Below are positions 9,469-18,797 of a DNA stretch of 64,000 bases, piece after piece. The notes beneath the pieces are model-generated. The model did no database searches, had not been told where the DNA came from, and saw nothing but the letters and a program-made list of their open reading frames with translations. Numbering within the stretch: position 1 is the first letter of the stretch; the number at the start of each line of letters is the position of its first letter. This DNA comes from Marinobacter litoralis. Lineage in GTDB: Bacteria > Pseudomonadota > Gammaproteobacteria > Pseudomonadales > Oleiphilaceae. The position numbers were made by a program, and so were the translations under genes. The stretch is from the NCBI RefSeq assembly GCF_003336705.1, contig NZ_QMDL01000002.1, forward strand, positions 791,262-855,261, in the 5' to 3' direction.

Positions 9469-9864
9469 ATGTTCGATATTGGCTTTGTTGAGCTTCTCAT
9501 CTGCGGCATCATCGCACTGCTCGTCCTCGGTCCCGAGCGGCTACCTTCGGCTGCCCGAACGGCTGGCCGATGGGTCGGCGGTGCCCGCCGTATGGTCAGG
9601 CAATTCACCTCAGAGCTGGACCGCGAACTGAAAGCGGAAGAACTGCGGGAACAACTGCGTAAAGCCGGTGATGTGGGTTTGGAGGATGTCGAGAAGACCG
9701 TAAAAGGTGCGCTGGACGAGGCGAAAAAATACGAACACATGATTTTGCCGGAAAATAGTCCGGGCAAAACCAAACCCGCGCAATCTGAAAGCTCCATCTC
9801 GAACGACCAGTCAAGCAGCAACACAGACCAAACCTCAGGGAATTCGCCGGAAAGCCGTTCATGA
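9469..9864 (+). CDS. tatB: Sec-independent translocase subunit TatB
   Basis: A 131-residue partner of TatC in the Tat substrate receptor. It begins MFDIGFVELLICGIIALLVL, the usual TatB opening with a conserved Glu at residue 8, then LGPERLPSAARTAGRWVGG and a long charged helix. The C-terminal 35 residues are Ser/Asn/Gln-rich and variable. It starts 12 bases after tatA and overlaps tatC by four bases (ATGA). Confidence 0.95.
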   Translation: MFDIGFVELLICGIIALLVLGPERLPSAARTAGRWVGGARRMVRQFTSELDRELKAEELREQLRKAGDVGLEDVEKTVKGALDEAKKYEHMILPENSPGKTKPAQSESSISNDQSSSNTDQTSGNSPESRS

Positions 9865-10634
9865 GTTCATCACCCGAAGGCCAACAAGCGCCAGAAATGC
9901 CTCTGATCGAGCATTTGCTTGAGCTGCGCAACCGATTGCTGAAAATGGTACTGGCAGTCATTATCTGCTTTGCCGTGATTTACCCCTTTGCCAACGACCT
10001 TTATCTGCTTCTGTCGCAACCTTTGCGGGACCTGCTGCCCGAAGGCCAGATGATGATCGCCACAGACATCACCTCGCCCTTTTTCGCACCTCTGAAGCTG
10101 GCCTTGGTATTGGCGGTTTTTGCCGCCATCCCCATCATTCTTTATCAGCTCTGGAGTTTTGTCGCGCCGGGGCTTTATGCGCACGAAAAACGGCTGGCGT
10201 TCCCGTTGCTGTTTACCTCGGTCATCCTGTTTTATGGCGGCGCCACCTTCGCCTATTTTGTAGTCTTCCCGCTGGTTTTCGGCTTTTTTACCGCCATCGG
10301 GCCGGAAGGCATCATCGAATTACCGGATATTGCCAGCTATCTGAACTTCATCCTTAAGATGTTCTTCGCCTTCGGTGTGGCCTTCGAGATACCCATTGCC
10401 ACGGTGCTACTGATTCTCACGGGCGCGACCACACCCAACGATCTGGCAGCCAAGCGCCCTTACGTCGTGGTGGCCTGCTTCATCATCGGCATGCTGCTAA
10501 CACCGCCTGACATCATTTCACAGACCCTGTTAGCGGTCCCTATGTGGATTTTGTTCGAGTTCGGCATCTTGTTCGGTCGCCTGGCATACAAAGAACGACA
10601 GGACACCGACGAGGAAGAACTGGGCAGCCAATGA
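9861..10634 (+). CDS. tatC: Sec-independent translocase subunit TatC
   Basis: A 257-residue inner-membrane protein with six predicted helices that recognises twin-arginine signal peptides. The start MSSSPEGQQAPEMPLIEHLLELRNRLL contains the conserved HLxELRxRL cytoplasmic segment. Further marks are APGLYAHEKR in the periplasmic loop and FGVAFEIP in the middle helices. The rsmE start overlaps its stop (ATGA), which places rsmE in the same transcript. Confidence 0.97.
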   Translation: MSSSPEGQQAPEMPLIEHLLELRNRLLKMVLAVIICFAVIYPFANDLYLLLSQPLRDLLPEGQMMIATDITSPFFAPLKLALVLAVFAAIPIILYQLWSFVAPGLYAHEKRLAFPLLFTSVILFYGGATFAYFVVFPLVFGFFTAIGPEGIIELPDIASYLNFILKMFFAFGVAFEIPIATVLLILTGATTPNDLAAKRPYVVVACFIIGMLLTPPDIISQTLLAVPMWILFEFGILFGRLAYKERQDTDEEELGSQ

Positions 10635-11350
10635 ACCTGGCCTTACTGTTTGACGAAGACTTTGTTGATTCCGACCGCGCCTTGCTGCGCGGTCGCCGCT
10701 TAGAGCACCTGAAAACCGTACTTAAATCTGCGACCGGCCACCGCATCGCTGTGGGCCGCGTGAACGGCGCTATGGGCTATGGCGAAGTTCTTCGCCTCAC
10801 CGATACCGAAGCCGAGCTACAGGTCACCCTGGGGCAGCCCGCGCCCACTCCGCTGCCCCTGACCCTGATTCTCGCTATGCCCCGCCCCAAGATGCTCCGG
10901 CGCACCCTGCAAACCTGCGCCTCGCTTGGGGTTAAAGACATCTGGCTGATCAATAGCTATAAGGTGGAAAAAAGCTTCTGGCAAACGCCTTGGCTGTCGG
11001 AGGAGAATCTGCGGGAAAACCTGACACTGGGGCTGGAGCAATCCAAAGACACCCTGATGCCAAAGGTGCACATTCGCAAACTGTTCAAACCCTTCGTCGA
11101 AGATGAGTTACCGGCACTCCTGAGCGGAAAACGGGCGTTGGTTGCCCATCCGGGCACAGCGATCCCCTGCCCGACCCACCTGAATGAACCGGCAGCGTTG
11201 TGCATCGGTCCAGAAGGTGGTTTTACCGATTACGAAGTCAGAAAACTGGAGGAAGCGGGCTGCCAAAGCGTGCACCTTGGCCCCCGGATTCTTCGGGTGG
11301 AAACGGCGGTTCCGGTGCTGGTCAGCCGCCTGTTCGATGCCTGCCTTTAA
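10631..11350 (+). CDS. rsmE: 16S rRNA m3U1498 methyltransferase RsmE
   Basis: An SPOUT-class methyltransferase that modifies U1498 of 16S rRNA. The 239-residue protein has an N-terminal PUA-like part and a C-terminal knot domain with LILAMPRPKMLRRTLQ, CIGPEGGFTDYE and LGPRILRVETA, the SAM-binding knot motifs. The start is ATG 10631, overlapping the tatC stop; upstream in-frame codons fall inside tatC. Its stop overlaps by four bases the stop of the convergent YedI-type gene. Confidence 0.95.
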   Translation: MNLALLFDEDFVDSDRALLRGRRLEHLKTVLKSATGHRIAVGRVNGAMGYGEVLRLTDTEAELQVTLGQPAPTPLPLTLILAMPRPKMLRRTLQTCASLGVKDIWLINSYKVEKSFWQTPWLSEENLRENLTLGLEQSKDTLMPKVHIRKLFKPFVEDELPALLSGKRALVAHPGTAIPCPTHLNEPAALCIGPEGGFTDYEVRKLEEAGCQSVHLGPRILRVETAVPVLVSRLFDACL

Positions 11351-12261
11351 GCGTTTCGTTTTTGCCAAAGCTTAATAACCGGCGTAAGCGCGGCCACTAA
11401 TAAGCCTCCCGCGATTAACCCGAACAGTCCATCACCCAAGGTCGGTATCAAAACAGCACCAAGGCCGCCTACCTCGGCCGCGAATCCTCGAATGGCCTCG
11501 TAAACCGGCGTTATGCCGTGTGTGAGAATACCGCCGCCCACCAAAAACATGGCAATGGTGCCAACAATGGTCAGGGTCCTCATCATATAAGGCGCCAACC
11601 ACAGTATGCCGTCACCAATACGCTGAAGGACCGCCGAGTCTCGCTGACTCAGATACAGCCCTCCGTCGTCAATTTTAACGATACCCGCCACCAAGCCGTA
11701 TACCAGTACGGTAACCATCACCGCGACAACCGAAAGCACGGCAAACTGCATCCCAAGACTTTTCTCGGCCACGATGCCTAAGGTGATCGCAATAATTTCG
11801 GCGGAAAGGATGAAATCGGTACGAATAGCGCCTTTGATTTTTTCCCGTTCGACTTCTTTCAGATTAGCCTCGGGATTCTTCAGGGCTTCCCGAAGATTTT
11901 CTTTGTGCGCCTGCTCCTCCTTGCCGTGCAGGAATTTGTGGGCGACTTTTTCAAAGCCCTCAAAACACAAAAAAGCACCACCCAGCATCAAAAGCGGAAT
12001 AACCAACCACGGAAGGAAAAAACTGATCGCCACGGCAGCCGGTACAAGAATGCATTTGTTCAGCATCGAGCCTTTGGCAACCGCCCAAATCACTGGCAAT
12101 TCCCGAGCGGGTTTCACACCAGCGACTTGCTGAGCGTTGAGCGCCAGATCATCCCCCAGCACGCCTGCGGTTTTCTTGCCAGCAACCTTGGTCATCAAGG
12201 CCACATCGTCCAACATCGTCGCGATGTCATCGAGAAGGGTAAGAAGGCTGGCGCCTGCCAT
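11347..12261 (-). CDS. DUF808/YedI family inner-membrane protein
   Basis: A 304-residue polytopic membrane protein. It starts at ATG 12261 with AAGGA eight bases ahead. The N-terminus MAGASLLTLLDDIATMLDDVA and GVLGDDLALNAQQVAG are signature phrases of the DUF808 (YedI) family, followed by several hydrophobic helices and FEGFEKVAHKFL. The physiological role is not established. It is convergent with rsmE and about 70 bases from the ubiI-like gene on the same strand. Confidence 0.88.
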   Translation of the reverse strand: MAGASLLTLLDDIATMLDDVALMTKVAGKKTAGVLGDDLALNAQQVAGVKPARELPVIWAVAKGSMLNKCILVPAAVAISFFLPWLVIPLLMLGGAFLCFEGFEKVAHKFLHGKEEQAHKENLREALKNPEANLKEVEREKIKGAIRTDFILSAEIIAITLGIVAEKSLGMQFAVLSVVAVMVTVLVYGLVAGIVKIDDGGLYLSQRDSAVLQRIGDGILWLAPYMMRTLTIVGTIAMFLVGGGILTHGITPVYEAIRGFAAEVGGLGAVLIPTLGDGLFGLIAGGLLVAALTPVIKLWQKRNA

Positions 12262-12328
12262 AAACAATTCCTTTGTCTGTTGGGGTCGAATTCGATCAGA
12301 AAAGTTTACGGAATAGTCTGTGGCAGCG

Positions 12329-13552
12329 CTACCCGTCGATCCCCATAGCTTCAGCAGCGATACGGTTTTTTAGCGGCGCCAGCTTATCGAACCAGCGCAT
12401 GCCGGCATTACGCAGCCAGCGGATGGGCAACTCATCCCGGGCAAAAAGCTGTTTGAAGCCTTCCATCGCCGCCATCATCGTAAGGTTCTCCCCTTTGCGG
12501 CGACGCTGGTACCGTGCCAGCACCAGTTCGTCGTTCGGGGTCAGGCCAAGCTCCCTGGCGCGCTCCAGTTCTTCCAGCAGAACCCGAATATCGCCGTAGC
12601 CGAGGTTCGCACCCTGTCCCGCCAGCGGGTGAATGGTGTGAGCGGCATCGCCAACCAAAGCCAGGCCATCGGTTACATAATCTTTGGCGTGGCGTTGGCG
12701 CAGTGGAAAGGCAAATCGTTTGGACACTTCCAATACCTCACCCAGCTCCCCCTCAATCGCCGCTTCGAGCTCTTTTCTAAAGCTGTCTGCATCGAGCGCC
12801 ATCAGTCGGCGGGCTTCGTCGGTATCCTGCGACCAAACGAACGAGCAGAAATGCTCATCGCCGGTTTCGTTAGTCAAAGGTAAGAAGGCCAGTGGCCCGG
12901 TTGGGGTAAAACTTTGCCAAGCCGTGAAGCGATGCGACTGGCCGGTGCGAACCGTGCCTACAATGGCTTGCTGATCGTAATCCCACTCCCGGGTGGCCAG
13001 CCCACTCCACTGGCGCAGGCGGGACATAGCGCCATCGGCTCCCACCACCAAATCGGCAGCCAGCAGGCGCCCGTCTTCCAGCTGAACACCTTCAGCGCGA
13101 ACCCAACCTTGCACCCGCACGCCGTCAATCACGGTCACGCTGCTCTCGGCCACGCATTCGAACAAGGCTCGAACAATGTTCCGGTTTTCCACAATCGTTC
13201 CTAGCGAACGTGCATGGAGTTCGGCGGCATCGAAGTGAATTCGACCGGTGCCGTCGCCGTCCCAGACGATCATTTCACGGTAGCCGCAATGGCGACCAGC
13301 CTGCACCCGAGACCAGGCACCCAAGCTTTTCAGTAAGCGCTCGCTGGCCAGCGAAATCGCGCTCACTCTTGGTTCAAAACTTTCAACGTCAGCCGCGGCT
13401 TTCGAGCTCTCCAGCAAGCTTTCAACCGGGGCCCCTTCAACCAGCCCGACCTTCCAACCCTGTCGGGCTAATCCCAGCGCCAAGGCTGAGCCAATCATGC
13501 CGCCACCGACCACCAGAATGTCGAAACGCGGTGCTCCAGACTCATGGCTCAT
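12329..13552 (-). CDS. ubiI: UbiH/UbiF/VisC-family FAD hydroxylase (UbiI-like)
   Basis: A flavin monooxygenase expected to hydroxylate the aromatic ring during ubiquinone biosynthesis. The dinucleotide-binding motif VVGGGMIGSALALGLARQG is near residue 10, a DGAMSRLR segment near 175, and LVGDAAHTIHPLAGQGAN, the FAD-contacting GD motif, near 300. The start is ATG 13552 with GAGGAG ten bases upstream; a GTG at 13561 is too close to that site. It overlaps the ubiH stop by 11 bases. Position downstream of ubiH matches ubiI (visC) of enterics, but UbiF-like activity is possible because the subfamilies differ subtly. Confidence 0.87.
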   Translation of the reverse strand: MSHESGAPRFDILVVGGGMIGSALALGLARQGWKVGLVEGAPVESLLESSKAAADVESFEPRVSAISLASERLLKSLGAWSRVQAGRHCGYREMIVWDGDGTGRIHFDAAELHARSLGTIVENRNIVRALFECVAESSVTVIDGVRVQGWVRAEGVQLEDGRLLAADLVVGADGAMSRLRQWSGLATREWDYDQQAIVGTVRTGQSHRFTAWQSFTPTGPLAFLPLTNETGDEHFCSFVWSQDTDEARRLMALDADSFRKELEAAIEGELGEVLEVSKRFAFPLRQRHAKDYVTDGLALVGDAAHTIHPLAGQGANLGYGDIRVLLEELERARELGLTPNDELVLARYQRRRKGENLTMMAAMEGFKQLFARDELPIRWLRNAGMRWFDKLAPLKNRIAAEAMGIDG

Positions 13553-14828
13553 AACGGGCACTCTCCTCGGTGGCTTTGACGGATGGCATCACGGGCTTGC
13601 GACCTCCGGTACCCATTGCTTTACGGGCAAACCAGCGCTTGGCGGCAGGCACCAGATCCAACCCCACCAAACCCGCATCACGGGCCAGCGCCAAAGGTGG
13701 CAAGGATTGTCCGAACACCCGGATCAGTGAATCCGAAAACTGCACGGTTTGCTGCCAATCCTGACGATGGCGGCGCTGATACTCGCTCAGCACCGACAGC
13801 GAGCCGATCGAGACACCTTCATCGGTCGCCATGCGAAACTGCTCCACCAAAGCCATCAATCCCCGCAATGCAAGGTTAAAGCCCTGCCCCGCGACCGGGT
13901 GCAACGCATGGGCTGCGTTCCCCACCAGAACCACGCCCGGGCGAACCGCTTCGTCCACGGTGGTCAGTTTCAAGGGGTAGTGATTGCATTGGCCAATGCG
14001 GGTGATGCGCCCCAAACGCCAGCCGAAGCGGTCTTGCAGGGAACGGCACTTGTCCTCGTCCGTCTGCTCAAGCAACGCGTCCAGAGCATGGTCGTCCAAG
14101 GTCCAGACCAACGCAGAATCGTGTCCGGCGCGAGCCGGTGAGCCTTGGGGCAACATGGCCATAGGGCCGGACTTGGTGAAGCGTTCAAAGGCTGTGAACT
14201 GGTGAGCCTCGCTGGTGGTTACGTTTGCAATCAAGGCATTCTGGCCGTAATCCACTGTACGCGGCTGAAAACCCAACTTTTCCCGCAATCCGGAACGGCC
14301 ACCATCGGCCACCACCAAGCACTGGCCGGTTAGTTGCTGCTCTTCGCCGTCTTTACGAATGCTGACCCGCACACCTTGGTTGAGCGGCATCATATCCACC
14401 ACTTCAGCCGGTGCTTCCCAGCGAACGTTGGCCGCCAGCAACGCGCGCATCAGGCAAAGCCCCATCCAACGATTGTCCGCCACATAACCCAAAGCTTCCT
14501 GATGATGGTCTTTGGCATGCAGCCGGGTTGCGCCGAACCGACCACGGTCCGAGACATGAATGTGTTGAATCGGCGTGGCGTGTTCAGAAAGCTCCGACCA
14601 AAGCCCCAGCTCTTCAAAAATAACCCGGGAACCCCACGCCAGAGCGGTCGAACGAGCGTCATAACTGGGCTGGTAATCTTCTGGCAGCGCATCTGGCGAC
14701 AGCGGAAAACTTTCGACCACCGTCACCCGAAGTTCCGGCACCACGCGCGCCACGGCCAGCGCCAGGGTCGCGCCAGCCAGGCCCCCGCCGGCAATAATCA
14801 GATCGGTATCCATTCGGGCTTCGGTCAC
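13542..14828 (-). CDS. ubiH: 2-octaprenyl-6-methoxyphenol hydroxylase UbiH
   Basis: A 428-residue FAD-dependent hydroxylase acting on the C4 position of the ubiquinone precursor. It shows IAGGGLAGATLALAVAR for FAD/NADPH binding, VVADGGRSGLREKLG, and LVGNAAHALHPVAGQGFNLA. The YDARSTALAWGS stretch near residue 55 is characteristic of UbiH. The start is uncertain between GTG 14828 (after GGCGGA) and ATG 14813 (MDTDLIIAGGG); the latter is nearer the usual N-terminus. It begins four bases from the pepP stop, in the ygfB-pepP-ubiH-ubiI order. Confidence 0.9.
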   Translation of the reverse strand: MTEARMDTDLIIAGGGLAGATLALAVARVVPELRVTVVESFPLSPDALPEDYQPSYDARSTALAWGSRVIFEELGLWSELSEHATPIQHIHVSDRGRFGATRLHAKDHHQEALGYVADNRWMGLCLMRALLAANVRWEAPAEVVDMMPLNQGVRVSIRKDGEEQQLTGQCLVVADGGRSGLREKLGFQPRTVDYGQNALIANVTTSEAHQFTAFERFTKSGPMAMLPQGSPARAGHDSALVWTLDDHALDALLEQTDEDKCRSLQDRFGWRLGRITRIGQCNHYPLKLTTVDEAVRPGVVLVGNAAHALHPVAGQGFNLALRGLMALVEQFRMATDEGVSIGSLSVLSEYQRRHRQDWQQTVQFSDSLIRVFGQSLPPLALARDAGLVGLDLVPAAKRWFARKAMGTGGRKPVMPSVKATEESARYEP

Positions 14829-14832
14829 AGGG

Positions 14833-16152
14833 TCAGTCCGCCATCAGGGCTTCAATGTCGGCCACGGTTTTCGGTACGCCGTCAGTCAATACGCGGCAAC
14901 CGTCTTTGGTCACCACCACATCGTCTTCAATTCGAATACCAATACCGCGCCATTTTTCGTCAACATCGGTGTTGTCCGGCGAGATGTAAAGGCCCGGCTC
15001 AACCGTCAGCGCCATGCCCGGCTCCAGCTCGCGCCAGGCATCACCTACTTTGTAATCACCCACATCATGAACATCCAGCCCCAGCCAATGGCCAGTCCGG
15101 TGCATGAAAAACGGTTTATAGGCCTCTTCAGAAATCGCTTCGTCCACACTGCCCGACAGCAGGCCAAGATCAATCAACCCTTGAGTCAACACCTTCAGCG
15201 CCGCTTCGTGGGAATGATTCCAGTGATTGCCCGGGCGAACTGCATCAATGGCGGCGTACTGAGCGGCCAGAACCACCTCATAGAGAGCTTTCTGTTCCGG
15301 GCTGAACTTACCGCTAACCGGGAAGGTGCGGGTAATGTCCGAGGCGTAGCAATCAAGTTCGCAACCGGCATCAATCAAGACCAGATCCCCGTCTTTCAGA
15401 GGCGCGCTGTTCTCGATGTAATGCAAAATGCAGCCGTTTGAGCCACTACCCACGATGGACGGGTACGCTGTTGAACGGGCTCCGTGATCCATAAAAGTAC
15501 GAATCAGCTCGGCTTCAAGGTTGTATTCATAACCGCCCTTACGAGCACGTTTCATCGCGTTGCAATGCGCCTCGGCACTGATTTCGGCAGCTTTCGCCAT
15601 CACCTTCACTTCGCCGGCGCTTTTGTACAGGCGCAAGTCGTGCAGCAGGTGTTCAAGGGCCACAAACTCACCGGGAGGATGCGCGCCCGCCCGCACTTTG
15701 CTGCGGATCACTTTGACCCAGTCCATTACCCGGGTATCGAAAGCATCGTCTTTGCCCAGCGGGTAATAAACCCGGCTTCGGCCTTCAATCATGCCCGGCA
15801 AGATGTCATCGATATCGGCAATCGGGAAGGCATCATCCAGGCCGTAACGCTCGATAGCGCCTTCGGGACCGACGAGAAAACCGTCCCAAAGCTCCTTTTC
15901 AGGGTTTCGCTCTTTACAGAACAGCACGGCTTCGCCGTGTTCGCGCCCCGGAATCAAAGCCAGCACGGCTTCCGGTTCGCCAAAACCGGTCAGGTACTGA
16001 AAATCGCTGTCCTGGCGGAACGGATGAAGCACATCCCGATTTCGGACCCGCTCCGGCGCTGCTGGCAAGATCGCAATGCTGTCCGGTGCCATCAACCCCA
16101 TTAACTTACGACGGCGCTCAGCGAACTCTTTGGTCGAAATCGATACAGCCAT
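14833..16152 (-). CDS. pepP: Xaa-Pro aminopeptidase PepP
   Basis: A cytoplasmic metalloaminopeptidase removing N-terminal residues before proline, 439 residues. It has an N-terminal creatinase-like domain and a C-terminal pita-bread fold. Metal ligands appear in VLIDAGCELDCYASDITR (two Asp), MHRTGHWLGLDVHDVG (His), ALTVEPGLYI (Glu) and GIRIEDDVVV (Glu). It sits between ygfB and ubiH with short gaps, the standard gammaproteobacterial arrangement. Confidence 0.95.
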   Translation of the reverse strand: MAVSISTKEFAERRRKLMGLMAPDSIAILPAAPERVRNRDVLHPFRQDSDFQYLTGFGEPEAVLALIPGREHGEAVLFCKERNPEKELWDGFLVGPEGAIERYGLDDAFPIADIDDILPGMIEGRSRVYYPLGKDDAFDTRVMDWVKVIRSKVRAGAHPPGEFVALEHLLHDLRLYKSAGEVKVMAKAAEISAEAHCNAMKRARKGGYEYNLEAELIRTFMDHGARSTAYPSIVGSGSNGCILHYIENSAPLKDGDLVLIDAGCELDCYASDITRTFPVSGKFSPEQKALYEVVLAAQYAAIDAVRPGNHWNHSHEAALKVLTQGLIDLGLLSGSVDEAISEEAYKPFFMHRTGHWLGLDVHDVGDYKVGDAWRELEPGMALTVEPGLYISPDNTDVDEKWRGIGIRIEDDVVVTKDGCRVLTDGVPKTVADIEALMAD

Positions 16153-16164
16153 GATGCCTCCTGA

Positions 16165-16764
16165 TCAGTGCAAAGTCGGCGCGTTGCCTGCGGGTTTCTC
16201 AGGCTCGTTGAATTCAGTAAATACGGTCAGCGCACCCAGCCGAACGTACTCGGTAATCTCTAGTAACTGCTGTTCGCTTTCCTCGTCCGACTCTTCATCG
16301 TCAGATAACTGGCTGATGGCAACCAGATCTTCGATCAGCTCGCGGATTTCATCCGGCGCCTGCCCTAGTGATGCTCCGGCAGCCAGAGCCATACCTTCAA
16401 GAAAACCGCGAACCCAAGATACCAAAGCTTCAAGTCGCTGCTCGATGGCGTATTCATCATCGGGTAACAAAGGCTGAAAGCTCATATCCGAAGACTGCAG
16501 CTGCGCCAGCGTTTTCGTGTAAGCGCCGTTCATGAAAGGCGCCAGTTCTTCAGATTCTTCCAGCGCCTGTTCTGCCAAGCCCATATGATCACAGACCATG
16601 GCAAGCCATTCCTGCTCGGTAATACGAGTGCCTGCCGATAATTGACCACACAGCACGCCGTGCAGCTCGGACGGATGACTGAAGGCCTTATGGGCGGTGA
16701 ACACGTTGGCCCATTGCTCGAACTCTGCGGCTCGGGCGGCAGCGGTGGTATCGGTTTCAGACAT
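16165..16764 (-). CDS. ygfB: UPF0149 family protein YgfB
   Basis: A 199-residue helical protein of the UPF0149 (YgfB/YecA) family. The start ATG 16764 (MSETDTTAAARAAEF) follows AGGAAG; a longer frame exists but lacks a ribosome site. Family marks are LHGVLCGQLSAG near residue 50 and WVRGFLEGMALA near 135, with a Glu/Asp-rich stretch after it. In Pseudomonas aeruginosa the homologue affects beta-lactam resistance regulation, but that link cannot be inferred here. It heads the pepP-ubiH-ubiI transcript. Confidence 0.9.
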   Translation of the reverse strand: MSETDTTAAARAAEFEQWANVFTAHKAFSHPSELHGVLCGQLSAGTRITEQEWLAMVCDHMGLAEQALEESEELAPFMNGAYTKTLAQLQSSDMSFQPLLPDDEYAIEQRLEALVSWVRGFLEGMALAAGASLGQAPDEIRELIEDLVAISQLSDDEESDEESEQQLLEITEYVRLGALTVFTEFNEPEKPAGNAPTLH

Positions 16765-16910
16765 GAAACAGCAGCTTCCTGTATCGGGGGAACTCACCTG
16801 CCAGGCAGGGAACTCCGGTAAGATTTAAAGGCTATATCCTAGCATTCCACAGTACCTGTGGCACTGTCAGCGCTCCTGGAGACTTGCTTTTCTACCCGCT
16901 CAAGATGAAA

Positions 16911-16922
16911 ATGTTATAACAT
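16911..16922. promoter_or_regulatory. Candidate Zur operator
   Basis: ATGTTATAACAT is a perfect 12-base palindrome 25 bases before the DUF2796 start, flanked by GAAA on the left. It matches the core of Zur boxes (GAAATGTTATA.. type), although the two half-sites are closer together than in the enterobacterial consensus. The downstream zinc-associated genes make Zur the best guess; no zur gene is in the window. Confidence 0.6.
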
Positions 16923-16947
16923 ATCCAAAGTTCGCAAAGGCAGCTCG

Positions 16948-17508
16948 ATGAAATTCCAATACCCCATTACACTCATAAGCATTCTGACACTCGGACTTTA
17001 TTCCGTTTCGACTGTCGCCCAACAGAATCTTCAGGCGCATCAGCACGGAATGGCCGAACTGCAAGTAGCGATTTCAGGCGAACAAATCGACGTATTGCTA
17101 CTATCGCCAGCGTACAATCTGGTGGGATACGAGCACCCTCCCCGTTCTGCCGAACAACATCAAACGCTTGAATCCGCCGTTGCATGGCTGAAGCACACGG
17201 CCCTGGTCGATACACCTCACCAACAATGCACGCCCGAGCAATCTCATGTGCTGACCAGCTGGAATGACCAGCACGCCGATCACCATGGCCATGGGCACGA
17301 CCATGACCACGACAGTTCAGGACACAGTGATATTGAGATTATCCAACGCCTGCACTGCCCCGGGCTATCCGATATCAATGAACTGCAAACCGAGCTATTC
17401 GACCGCTTCCCCGGCGTAGAAAAGCTCAAAGCGCAATGGGTCAGCCCGCAAGGCCAGAACGGCGCACGTCTGAGCCCCGGCAAGCACCGATTCCAGCTTG
17501 GCCGATAG
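16948..17508 (+). CDS. DUF2796 periplasmic zinc-binding protein (ZrgA-like)
   Basis: A 186-residue exported protein with a signal peptide ending STVAQ/QNL. It carries the family opening AHQHGMAELQVAISG and a His/Asp-rich stretch HADHHGHGHDHDHDSSGH at about residues 110-127, which is an obvious metal-binding segment. DUF2796 proteins accompany FtsX-type ABC genes and DUF3299 proteins in zinc-responsive operons such as PA4063-PA4066 of P. aeruginosa. It presumably binds zinc in the periplasm. A Zur-like palindrome lies just upstream. Confidence 0.85.
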   Translation: MKFQYPITLISILTLGLYSVSTVAQQNLQAHQHGMAELQVAISGEQIDVLLLSPAYNLVGYEHPPRSAEQHQTLESAVAWLKHTALVDTPHQQCTPEQSHVLTSWNDQHADHHGHGHDHDHDSSGHSDIEIIQRLHCPGLSDINELQTELFDRFPGVEKLKAQWVSPQGQNGARLSPGKHRFQLGR

Positions 17509-17510
17509 CA

Positions 17511-18026
17511 TCATTCGGTATAAGGCTCAACGGCGCTGGCCTTGATCGAATAGGAAGACGCACCAATGGCGTTCTCGGTTTTCTCGATGGTCAGCCGACC
17601 CTCAATCCAGACCGGGTCGTATAACGCCTGCAAAGTGAACCCTTCCGGATATTTCACATGGATGATCTGGTTGGGCGGTGGTGGTGGCACGTGAATGCAA
17701 GCGCCGTAGTAAGGCACCAGAAAGAATTCGAGTATGCGCATGTCCTTGGTGGTTTTCAGTGGCACGACGAAACCCGGAATCCGGCCTTCCACGTTGGCCA
17801 TTTCCGGCACTACTCGACCGGTCATAATTTCATCCGGGAGCAAGGCCGGACCGTCTCCATCGTGCTCCACCTCCGGCAGGCTTTCGAGCAAAGCAAGGTC
17901 CTCGGCCGGCATCAATTCGAGCCAGTCGATTTCTCTGGGCTTTGCCTCTACTACACCGGAAACCAAAATAAAGAAAAATAGTCCAAAGCTCGCAATTAGA
18001 GCCCGAGCATTCAAAGCCAGTGACAT
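17511..18026 (-). CDS. DUF3299 exported protein of the zinc module
   Basis: A 171-residue protein with an N-terminal signal/anchor (LIASFGLFFFILVSGVVEA) and the DUF3299 core: ELMPAEDLALLE, GFVVPLK and the strikingly conserved YYGACIHVPPPPPNQIIHV. The start is ATG 18026 with GGAG nine bases upstream; a GTG at 18041 is less likely. Function is unproven; linkage with DUF2796 and an ABC transporter suggests envelope zinc handling. Unlike the pseudomonad operon, where all four genes point the same way, this gene is reversed, convergent with DUF2796 (two bases apart) and divergent from the ATPase gene. Confidence 0.85.
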   Translation of the reverse strand: MSLALNARALIASFGLFFFILVSGVVEAKPREIDWLELMPAEDLALLESLPEVEHDGDGPALLPDEIMTGRVVPEMANVEGRIPGFVVPLKTTKDMRILEFFLVPYYGACIHVPPPPPNQIIHVKYPEGFTLQALYDPVWIEGRLTIEKTENAIGASSYSIKASAVEPYTE

Positions 18027-18095
18027 GAAACGCAACTCCACTTGGGGTATACCAGACGATTACGGCCATCATACAACGGAACTCATACAGCCGAC

Positions 18096-18797
18096 ATGAA
18101 CATCGAGACAGCACAACAGCCTTCCGGTTCACTCGCCATCCAAACCCACCAACTCCGGTTTCGATGGCCCAAACAGCAAGCACCCCTGATGTTTCCCGAC
18201 ATCCAGCTCCATCGCGGCGAGCACCTTTTCTTGCGCGGCCCCAGCGGAACCGGAAAAAGCACACTACTCAGCATGCTCGCAGGCATGATGTTGCCGGAAG
18301 CTGGCTCAATGCACTTGCTTGGCACCAACCTGAGTGAATTGAAGGGCGGTGCCCGGGACCAGTTCCGGGCCGACCATATGGGCGTTATTTTTCAGCAATT
18401 CAATCTGGTGCCCTATCTGAGCGCACTGGCCAACGTGACCCTGCCGTGTCGTTTATCCTCTCGGCGCCGGCAACAGGCTCAAGGCAGTCCGGATGCAGCC
18501 GCCTCGGCTCTGCTGCGCGATCTGTCAATTCCCGAATCGCTCTGGCACCGGCAAGTCACCGAGATGTCGATAGGCCAACAACAACGGGTAGCCGCAGCAC
18601 GAGCCCTGATCGGATCACCGGAGATCATCCTCGCGGATGAACCCACCTCGGCACTGGATACCGATAACCGGGACCGGTTTATCGAACTCCTCCTGACTCT
18701 GGCCCACGAACACCGCTGCTCTGTCGTGTTCGTCAGCCACGACCGAAGCCTCGCGAATCACTTCCACCACCAACTGTCACTGGGAGGTGAATCATGA
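18096..18797 (+). CDS. ABC transporter ATPase of FtsE/LolD/MacB type
   Basis: A 233-residue ATPase starting at ATG 18096 (MNIETAQQPSG). Walker A is GPSGTGKST, the Q-loop FQQFNLVPYLSALANV is LolD/MacB-like, the signature is MSIGQQQRVAAARAL and Walker B is IILADEPTSALD, with a switch His in FVSHD. All catalytic residues are present. It overlaps the permease by four bases, and its context implies an envelope role linked to zinc rather than drug export. No Zur-like palindrome is visible in the 69-base divergent spacer. Confidence 0.9.
   Translation: MNIETAQQPSGSLAIQTHQLRFRWPKQQAPLMFPDIQLHRGEHLFLRGPSGTGKSTLLSMLAGMMLPEAGSMHLLGTNLSELKGGARDQFRADHMGVIFQQFNLVPYLSALANVTLPCRLSSRRRQQAQGSPDAAASALLRDLSIPESLWHRQVTEMSIGQQQRVAAARALIGSPEIILADEPTSALDTDNRDRFIELLLTLAHEHRCSVVFVSHDRSLANHFHHQLSLGGES

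Noticed and set aside
16859..16874. TGGCAC-like sequence with GG/GC spacing upstream of the DUF2796 gene
   Set aside because: The -12 half (GCGCT) lacks the TT of sigma-54 promoters, and nothing else here suggests RpoN control; likely chance.
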